Positions 50,941-64,000 of a stretch of 64,000 nucleotides of DNA are shown piece by piece. The notes under the pieces were generated by a model. The model was not told the origin of the DNA. It did not search any database and saw only the letters and a program-made list of their open reading frames with translations. Within the stretch, counting starts at the first letter, position 1. Each line of letters opens with the position of its first letter. The position numbers and the translations under genes were made by a program. The stretch comes from Oncomelania hupensis (taxonomy: Eukaryota > Mollusca > Gastropoda > Littorinimorpha > Pomatiopsidae): the NCBI GenBank assembly GCA_036898135.1, contig CM072522.1, positions 14,412,399 through 14,476,398 of the forward strand, in the 5' to 3' direction.

Positions 50941-50954
50941 TTAAGTATATACTA

Positions 50955-51149
50955 GATGGGGCCGGGTAGCTCAGTTGGTAAGAGCGTCTTGCTAGTAACC
51001 GAAAGGTCGCTGGTTCGAATCCCGGATTGGTCAAAGTGTGATCATATTATTTTCCCCTTTACCAACAACTGGCCCGCTGGTGTCAGTATAAATCGGTCCA
51101 GTAGTCACCTATATGCGAAAGTGTCGTGTGACTATAATCTACAAACAAC
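50955..51149 (+). mobile_element. SINE-B (tRNA-Thr-like head), full length with 12-bp target duplication
   Basis: Flanked by AAGTATATACTA at 50943-50954 and 51150-51161. Head GGGGCCGGGTAGCTCAGTTG, loop CTAGTAA, B box GGTTCGAATCC; the 3' end is ACTATAATCTACAAACAAC. Perfect target duplication and near-identity to 35400-35598 indicate recent retroposition. Confidence 0.95.
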
Positions 51150-51161
51150 AAGTATATACTA

Positions 51162-51639
51162 TTAGAGAATGAACTATCTAAGGCATCGGAAAGTATCACA
51201 CTTAAGGTGTTACAGTGGAAAATCTTTGCTATCGCCATCATCGACAATAATGTTCGTATCATGTGTTAATCTACGATTGCGTTACGACCGGCCAAACCAG
51301 TAAGCCTGTCAGCTTGGTCCGCAACAGCGCCGTGTCTTTATCAATGTGATAGGCATCGCGCTATTCTAAACATCACGCTCTCCTTTAAAACTGCTACATA
51401 AATCACAAATAAAGTTTACATATTCTAAAAGAGAATTTAATGCTGCGTCTAACGATTATATGCTTTAAGGGATCTGAAAAGTATAATATCAAATTATTGC
51501 CTACAGCTAGTTTAAACATAACAGAGAACAGAGTAAGGCCTAACGTATCGTAATGGTCAGAAATTCTTTGTAGCCCGCCCGGCTACACTTGACATAAGGA
51601 AAACAAAATAAATGTGTTTGGAATGTGTTTTAAAAAAGT
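51162..51639. other. intergenic sequence, nothing recognised
   Basis: No repeat family or exon recognised. Confidence 0.4.
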
Positions 51640-51890
51640 ACAATTGGGAGCGACGGACCTACCAACCGATCCAAAATCAATAAAAATCAGTTCAGCCGTG
51701 TTTGGAGGTCTTGAGCATAAACGTGTTTAGCAACGATTTGACCCCTGCGACCTTGACCTTGGCGGTAGAGCAAATATGGTGGCCCGACAGGCTGGCCACT
51801 ACCCTATTTAATGTGCCTATGAAGTTTGGTCAAAAATCAGGCGATGAATTCAGTGGTTCTTGTGATATGGAGACTGCAACGGACCGACGA
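51640..51890 (+). repeat. dispersed repeat R1, 3' part
   Basis: CCGATCCAAAATCAATAAAA, GCGACCTTGACCTTGGCGG, CAGGCTGGCCACTACCC, ATGAAGTTTGGTCAAAAATC, GTGGTTCTTGTGATATGGAG. Matches the second half of R1 at 4380-4530. Confidence 0.7.
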
Positions 51891-51959
51891 AAGGAACCGA
51901 CAGGCGCCGCTAATTTCCCGAACAATTTCAAAATATTTTCCAGACGTACCTGGAAATAC

Positions 51960-52853
<894 letters not shown>

Positions 52854-53399
52854 TTTGAAGAACGTGTCGAGTGCAGAAAGGTCCGTGGACAAACCACAAC
52901 GGGCGTTATACGCTGAAAGTGGCATCCTCGATAGCACATCGGGAGACAGCGTAAATGTGTATCATAACTATGCTATCTACAGCTTCGCTATGGAGGATCC
53001 ACTCTCAGCGTTTACAATGCCTCCCTATGATACATAGGGCTGTACGCTTTTGCTATCACAGATTCACGTTCAGTGTGTATACCGACCTGCCCCTGTCGAC
53101 AAACCTAGCAAAGATGAAGCGATCAGGAAGAACAGGGAGGAGAAAGGGGAACCAGAAGCAAGGTGAGAGAGAGAGAGGGGGGGGGGGTGGAGGAGAGAAA
53201 GAGAGAGAGAGGGAGGAAAAAAAAGATCATTTTATTTAACAAGGGTAAAAGAGTAAGCCATGGGTGTGATGTTTGACATCTTGCCCTTGGGGCTTCTTAA
53301 GAATAACAATTAGTATAACAAAATAACTTTATAATAAAAAAAATAATGTAAAAGAAAATAATGTAAAAGAAGAAGAAGAGGAGAGGGAGAGAGAAGAAG

Positions 53400-53419
53400 A
53401 AGAAGGAGAATGGAAACAG

Positions 53420-53491
<72 letters not shown>

Positions 53492-53495
53492 AGAA
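53400..53495. repeat. (GA)n(GAA)n microsatellite
   Basis: GA repeat flanked by GAAGAAG runs on both sides. A SINE-C copy follows. Confidence 0.95.
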
Positions 53496-53504
53496 GAAGG
53501 AGAA

Positions 53505-53737
53505 CATTGAGGTTTAACGTCTACACCCATTATTAGCAATATGGCAGACGGGGATCACCATCCCAGGGAAAGAGGGATAGGGACCTGAATCAACACTGAA
53601 CCACCAGAGCAATCATACTGCTAAAATAGACAGTGAAAAATTGCCACATTTTATATCGCCCACCACGCGATTCGAACCTGGGTCATCAGTGTGCCAGGCA
53701 CACTGAGAGTGGATCACTTGAGCTGCGGCAGTTGGAA
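53505..53737 (-). mobile_element. SINE-C copy
   Basis: Plus strand: GTTTAACGTCTACACCCATT, GCAATATGGCAGACGGGGAT, CACTGAACCACCAGAGCAAT, GCGATTCGAACCTGGGTCAT. The tRNA-like head is degenerate at 53690-53737. Confidence 0.8.
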
Positions 53738-53739
53738 GA

Positions 53740-53812
53740 GGAAGAAGAAGAAGAAGAAGAAAGAAGAAGAAGAAGAAGAAGAAGAAGAAGAAGAAGAGAA
53801 GAAGAAGAGAAT
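53740..53812. repeat. (GAA)n microsatellite
   Basis: GAA repeats lie between two SINE-C copies. Confidence 0.95.
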
Positions 53813-53814
53813 GA

Positions 53815-53935
53815 ATGAACATCGAAGTTTAACGTCTACACCACCCATTGGCGATATCGCAGACGGGGATAACCATCCCAGAGAGGAAGGGATAGGGAAC
53901 TAAATCAATACTGAACCACCAGAGCAATCATACTA
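53815..53935 (-). mobile_element. SINE-C, 3' half
   Basis: AAGTTTAACGTCTACACCAC, GGCGATATCGCAGACGGGGA, TACTGAACCACCAGAGCAAT. Same orientation as the 53505 copy. The head is absent. Confidence 0.8.
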
Positions 53936-53979
53936 GAAATACGACCAGTAAAAATGGCCACAGACAATTATACAAGAAA

Positions 53980-54420
53980 GCTAAAAATAACTATACTCCG
54001 ACTGTAAAGAGATGCAAGTCTGCCTACATACAAGATCAGATTGCTACCACAGCTGGTGACTATAGAAAGACTTATACCATCATTAATAGTTTCTTTGGAA
54101 GATAAAAGTCTTGTCCAGTACTGCCTTATATTAATGATCAATCTGCAGCAGATACATTGTCTACATATTTAGCTGACAAAGTCAGCCGGATATCGGTGAA
54201 TTTGGACCATGCTTCTGGTGGTACACCCGAATCCGACATCAAAGATTCCGTGTCCTTTGCAGGTTCTCCGCTTGGACAGTTTCAGTGCAACGATGTGGAA
54301 CAACTTAAAAAGCTGATAGCCAGATGATCTAATAACATATCTTGTGAAGTCGACCCTGCCCCAACAAAACTAGCTATTCAGTTTCTTGGCAGTTTTAATC
54401 AAGATCATTAATGCAAGCCA
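53980..54420 (+). pseudogene. non-LTR retrotransposon ORF2 fragment between endonuclease and RT
   Basis: In one frame with two internal stops it reads RCKSAYIQDQIATTAGDYRK, TYTIINSFFGR, stop, KSCPVLPYINDQSAADTLST, YLADKVSRISVN, then an EQLKKLIAR segment, stop, SNNISCEVDPAPTKLAIQF. The order (a KL..R..Y..TIN.FFG region, DLA..F..FF/S.K-like domain, then C.LDPIPT.L) is the linker before the RT domain of CR1/Jockey-type LINEs. The RT palm is not included. A different family from LINE-G. Confidence 0.75.
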
Positions 54421-54741
54421 CACGTCAGGCTGTGTCCTTCAAAGACCGACAGACGGGCAGAGAAGGGATGGTGGAGAGGGGGAGATAATTGTTCAGGGAA
54501 GGGTGGGGGGGGGGAGATAATACGAAAAGACGAATAAGGAGAATCGATCGAAGGTCGAGAAGCAAATTTGGAGAGATAGAATTTGAGGGAAAGGTTTGAG
54601 GTGGATGGGTGGGGTGGGGGTCCGTAGAAGGTAGGGGGGTAAAGGGGGGGAAGGGGTAGGGCAGAAGAGAAGAAAGCGGGAAATAACATTGGAGGGTGGA
54701 CAGAGAGAGTGAAAGTTATATATTCACCAACCTGTACATGA

Positions 54742-55313
54742 CCACCCCCGTTGGGGTGCCGGGGGTTTCAGTATAAATAGTATCCCCACTTTCTGGAAAT
54801 TTAGTGCTTTAAATTCCCACTGTCGCTGTCTTTCTCATTCCTGCTCTGTTCTATCAATCTGCTATATTATCGTCTTCTTTGCTAGACCAGTCTCCTACCT
54901 TTTTTCTTGAAAACTCTTCCGGGACAAGACTCCTTGTTTGTGTATGAGGTCTGTTGGATCAGCTTGGGAATATTGGACGCTTTCTGCCAGGTGGTCACTA
55001 GGGCTTCCTATGATGTTATTATTTAGCAATGTAGGCATTTTATATGTATGTGTTTTGTTGATAATTTATAATGATGTTTGTATTCTATTTTGTTTTTGTA
55101 AACGGGGGTTCGATAAGTTGGGGTGAAGCCTCAGCCGTCCCCTGCGTGGGATGTCTTTATTGTAAAGTGACTAGCTGGTGGAGAGCTTTCGGTTTTACCA
55201 CTAGGGTTGTTTCAGCAGATCTTTTATGCGGATCGGGGGTTGTCCAGTCCTGATTTGGCTCGGAAGAGTCCGCTGGACGTAAAGCAATAATAATGTAATG
55301 TAATATAATGTAA
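54742..55313 (+). mobile_element. retroposon F, full length (572 bp)
   Basis: Flanked by a 9-bp target duplication TGTACATGA (54733-54741, 55314-55322). The 5' end is CCACCCCCGTTGGGGTGCCG, able to form a GC hairpin, followed by TATAAATAG (54772-54780) and pyrimidine-rich sequence. A small open frame follows (54944-55126: MRSVGSAWEYWTLSARWSLG, then a hydrophobic GILYVCVLLIIYNDVCILFC stretch). The 3' end is GAGTCCGCTGGACGTAAAGC, then (TAATG)n. Variable target duplication, microsatellite tail and 5' truncation of other copies mark it as a non-LTR retroposon, either a SINE-like element or a deleted LINE. Confidence 0.85.
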
Positions 55314-55329
55314 TGTACATGAACGTCTA

Positions 55330-56155
55330 TGTCCAAAATGTTACCCATCGTTTCCAAACATACACAATACAAGCCGACGTCCCCTCACCAAGCAAATTCG
55401 TCAAGAAATCATTCACAGCACATACCTCCCAACCACACACCCAAACAATCAAGAAGGCACACAAAATATAAGCGTTTATCAACCTCTTTATTGTGAATAA
55501 AATAGCAAAACAACGTTAGAACACTGACTGAGGAACTGCCCGTGGTGAAGCATGTCTCCATTGGCAACAGCTTTTCATTTGGACTTTTTTTTTTTTTACA
55601 CAGATGTCTAAACACCACTAAAAGTGAACAGTTTTTATATTATATATATATATATTTTTTAAAACAAACTAAAATGTTGAACGAATGCACAAAGATACCA
55701 TTTTTTGTGTGCAGATACACTAACTGATTAGCTTTGGCTTTCTTCCTGGGCTTAATCCAACAGGACAGCCTCCTGCTAAGCAGGCAACATTGATGCCAGC
55801 TGCGTGTCAGAGATGTTGCCAAGCATAGAATGTGTGCAGGTAGGCCTATGCACTCAACAACCTCCGACATTCAGAATGGGGTCAGCTTCGCTTTCAGGCC
55901 AGCTGTGCTGATGGCCTCTGTAATGTAGTAGCATTCCAACACGGCAACATAAGCAGGTGTCTATTTAAACTAACAATGAGATTTTCCCCAAACCAAATTG
56001 ATCTGCAAGTTTGTAATCTTTGTTCCTCTTCATGAGCGCCAGCAATCGTGTACTGGGCGTACTGCACACGTTGACCATCGTCACTATCAATAATCATCAT
56101 CCCCCTCACCTCCTCCCCCCAAAAAAAACATTTTGTAAAATCACATTACAAAACT
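55330..56155. other. intergenic sequence, nothing recognised
   Basis: Contains (TA)n at about 55640. No exon or known family was identified. Confidence 0.4.
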
Positions 56156-56156
56156 C

Positions 56157-56405
56157 AGACGGAATGGCCACATCACCAGAGCATCAGGCCTTGTAAAGAT
56201 CATCCTGCAAGGCACGGTGAAAAGGAGGCAGAAGAAGAGGGAGATAGAAAAAGAGGTGGGAGGACAACATTCAAGAATGGGCTGGCTTGACACTGAGCGA
56301 AGCCATGAGGGTTGCTGAGAACAGAGAAAGATGGAGTACGCTGGTTAAACGATCATCTGAGGTGCCCCAACAACTTTCGAGTTAAGGGATAGGATAGGAT
56401 AGGAT
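56157..56405 (+). pseudogene. LINE-G 3' end fragment
   Basis: Starts within NGMATSPEHQAL-like frame remnants and holds the KKRWEDNIQEWAGLTLSEAM block and the GGGATAGGATAGGATAGG tail. Confidence 0.85.
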
Positions 56406-56534
56406 CACAGGGATGATCTTCCACACGTTTCAGCGTCACAGAGCCTTTCCAAAATTCACAGTGCGTGTTGCCCCACTGGACTAAAAATAAGATCAACCCC
56501 CACTCCTTCCCTTCACAAAAACAGCTTCTTTCAA

Positions 56535-57117
56535 CGATTGATTGATTGATTGATTGTTGCTTTAGGTCCAGCGGACTCATCCGAGCCAAATCAGGACCGG
56601 ACAACCCCCAATCCGCATAAAAGATCTGCCGAAACAACCCTAGTGGGAAAATTGAATGCCCTCCACCGGCCAGTCACTTTACAATAAAGACATCCCACGC
56701 AGGGGACGGCTGAGGCTTTACCCCAACTACTCGAACCCCCGGTTACAAAAACAAAATAGAATACAAACATCATTATAAATTATCAACAAAACACATACAT
56801 ATAAAATGCCTATAGTGCGAAATAATACAATCATAGGAAGCCCTAGTGACCACCCGGCAGAAAGCGTCCAACACTCCCAAGCTGATCCAACAGACCTCAT
56901 ACACAAACAAGGAGTCTTGTCCAGGAAGAGTTTTCAAGAAAAAAGGTAGGTCATTGATCTAGCGAAGAAGAAGATAGTATAGCAGAGTGATAGGACAGAG
57001 CAGGAATAGGAAAGAGTAAATGAGGAAGACAGCGACAGTGGGAATTTAAAGCACTAAATTTCCATAAAGTGGGGATACTATTTATACTGAAAACCCCCGG
57101 CACTCCAACGGGGGTAC
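56535..57117 (-). mobile_element. retroposon F, near full length
   Basis: Minus strand starts CCCCCGTTGGAGTGCCGGGG with TATAAATAG. It keeps the small open frame (56900-56727, 57 codons: MRSVGSAWECWTLSAGWSLG ... GILYVCVLLIIYNDVCILFC) and ends CCGCTGGACCTAAAGCAAC with a (CAAT)n tail. It lies just downstream of SMU1. Confidence 0.85.
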
Positions 57118-57413
57118 TGTTGCCGCAGTGAATCTGTCTTGCCTACAAAGGAAAGACAGTTTTCCCTTTATAGGTTTGAACAATCTACAGTGGCAAGATT
57201 GCTCATGACCCCAAGGGGTTTCTTTCAATGGTACTGTTTTGCTATAAATCGATAAATGCTTTTGTTCATGAGCCTGCTAACAGCAACAAAGTTGATTCTA
57301 TGCACACAGCCCCGCAATGACTGTATACAGCACAGTCGTCTGTTTACGTAGCAAGGAGGAGAAGACGACCATTTAGAGCTTAGCGGTCAGTGTGAGCAAC
57401 AAGTGAGTGCTCC

Positions 57414-57419
57414 TTTATT
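57414..57419 (-). promoter_or_regulatory. SMU1: candidate SMU1 polyadenylation signal (AATAAA)
   Basis: TTTATT on the plus strand, i.e. AATAAA on the minus strand, 372 bp after the SMU1 stop. It is followed by pyrimidine-poor sequence and then the F copy at 57117. Choice among possible signals is an inference. Confidence 0.4.
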
Positions 57420-57790
57420 ATCTTTTAATGTGACAACACTGATAAGTCCCATTGTCACGGCAAACAAAAATCCCTTAAGGCATAGCTCTTTAAGAAGAAG
57501 TTCTTTTTTTAATGCAAATTTTTGGTTACAAAATATGTTAATATGTACTGCTTTTTATGAAGTCTAATGTAAAAAAAAAAAAAAGGTCCTACTGCGCCTA
57601 CAATAGATTTGAACCTAGCTGCGAAGTCCCAAATCGCCTAATTATATTCATTGCAAAACGAGATAACGTAAGTCTTTCTTGTCCTCAGTCAAACAAGAAA
57701 ATCTGTGTTGCAGAAGAAAAAAAAATAAAAATAAAATAAAAGTTAAAAAAATTTAAAGGTGCACTCTGCTTGCATGAATGAAACATTTGT

Positions 57791-62999
<5,209 letters not shown>

Positions 63000-63098
63000 C
63001 TGCACAGGTTTGATCGTACAGGTTATTTTCAATACCGGCATACCTGGTCAACGAGCTGTTCAAGGTGCAGGCCTTTGATACAACAACCAAGACGATTT

Positions 63099-63582
63099 CA
63101 GGCATGCCTACCCCTAATTTCGAATTTCAGGAACACAAAAAGTGAATTTCAGGAACAAATAATAACTTTCCGGAACAAGCAAAAAAAATGTTTTTGTCAA
63201 TCTGTCTACGCTTAATGAAGGGGTATTTTTGCGTCCACTCCACTCTGTAGCATAGCGAACGTTTCTTGGTAGAAGTTTCTACAACTGATGCGACTTTTCT
63301 CTTACTCGCCATTTTAAAAACAGATGTAAACACAGCCGCGCATGCGCAATCGACTAAAAAAAATCTCGCTAGACTTCAGTTACGATGCAAATTAGCGTCT
63401 GCTAGGCCTAGTTTTCGCAAAAGGACAGCTAGAAATCAGAAAGAATTACGTATGGTATCTTAACTTTGTCAAAATTAAAATATCCGGAACACGAAAATAA
63501 TTTACGGATTTTACGGAACAGCCATATTTTTTTCTGAATTTCAGGACTAAATCCGGAAATTCAGGAACGGTAGGCATGCCTG
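63099..63582 (-). mobile_element. hAT-like element, 14-bp TIRs, 6-bp target duplication
   Basis: Starts CAGGCATGCCTACC and ends GGTAGGCATGCCTG, flanked by CGATTT on both sides. Subterminal AATTTCAGGAAC words repeat near both ends. A minus-strand frame from about 63312 reads MASKRKVASVVETSTKKRSL and CYRVEWTQKYPFIKRRQIDK, like the aromatic W..KYPF start of hAT/ZMYM-type proteins, then degenerates. 484 bp, non-autonomous, in an SMU1 intron. Confidence 0.82.
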
Positions 63583-63620
63583 CGATTTATTGTCCCCAGT
63601 TTTACACCAGGAAATTTGAC

Positions 63621-63955
63621 ATTAGTTAGTTAGTCAGTTAGTCTTTGTTTATAGGGTCCAGCGGACAGCAAAGAGCCGAATCAGAACCACAACTTGGTTG
63701 GAAGAGGACTCTCCCCCGATCCGTATAAAAGATCCGCTGAAACAACCCTAATTGTAACACTTGAGGCATTCCACCAACCGGTCACTTTGCAATAAAGCCC
63801 TAGTGACATCTGGCAGAAAGCGTCCAATATTCTCAAGCTGACCCTGTACACAAATGAGGAGTTTTGGCCTGGAAGAGTTTTCAAGAAAAAAGGTAGGTGA
63901 CTGGTCTAGCGAAGTAGATTGTAGATTGATAGAACAGATCGGGAATGAGAAAACA
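63621..63955 (-). mobile_element. retroposon F, 5'-truncated and internally deleted
   Basis: Plus strand GTTTATAGGGTCCAGCGGAC, AAAGATCCGCTGAAACAACC, then directly CCCTAGTGACATCTGGCAG, skipping the hydrophobic part of the small frame. The element's tail is GACTAACTGACTAACTAAC. Confidence 0.8.
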
Positions 63956-64000
63956 TGCGGGTAACATGACATAACCATGACAACATTGATTGATTGATTG

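Noticed and set aside
54742..55313. Retroposon F as a solo LTR
   Set aside because: It has a TATA box, but a 9-bp target duplication, microsatellite 3' tails and many 5'-truncated copies fit non-LTR retroposition, and its ends are not TG..CA.

Overview
This is animal nuclear DNA, not bacterial or viral. Coding exons are short, have GT-AG borders and sit in long AT-rich introns, and the rest is mostly dispersed retroposons, DNA transposons and microsatellites. The repeat profile (many tRNA-derived SINEs, LINE 3' ends tailed with GGATA repeats, CCTTGACC-rich repeats, hAT-like and Tigger-like fragments) suits a lophotrochozoan, most likely a marine gastropod mollusc. No species can be named from the sequence alone.

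Two conserved single-copy genes are present, both on the minus strand. Positions 28701 down to 1932 hold the first six coding exons of SMAD4, the common mediator of TGF-beta/BMP signalling: the whole MH1 DNA-binding domain and a Pro/Ser/His-rich linker. The MH2 domain must lie beyond position 1. Every exon junction keeps the reading frame, and the 175-nt and 30-nt exons match what I recall of the vertebrate gene. Positions 62999 down to 57791 hold the last five coding exons of SMU1, a WD40 spliceosome protein. Its N-terminal half lies beyond position 64000. The two genes act in separate processes and share only strand.

Layout: 1-7.2 kb, SMAD4 linker exons, a homopolymer C tract and AT-rich minisatellites. 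7.2-21.7 kb, a 14-kb intron with a tRNA/5S-rRNA chimeric SINE, a hAT-like element with 5-bp target duplication, LINE tails and a 44-bp minisatellite. 21.7-28.7 kb, the four 5' SMAD4 coding exons, with a Tigger-like element nested in a SINE and a 2.1-kb hAT-like element. 28.7-34 kb, upstream region with a solo LTR and a 237-bp MITE. 34-57.4 kb, an intergenic block of LINE fragments, SINEs, large (GA)n/(GAA)n arrays, a foldback element and a possible 2-kb LTR. 57.4-64 kb, SMU1, whose introns are filled by a TATA-containing retroposon family (called F here). One F copy ends 13 bp from an SMU1 acceptor and appears to supply the branch-point motif.

Family labels used below (SINE-A to E, retroposon F, LINE-G, R1, R2) are local names for families defined by comparing copies inside this window. 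They are not database names.
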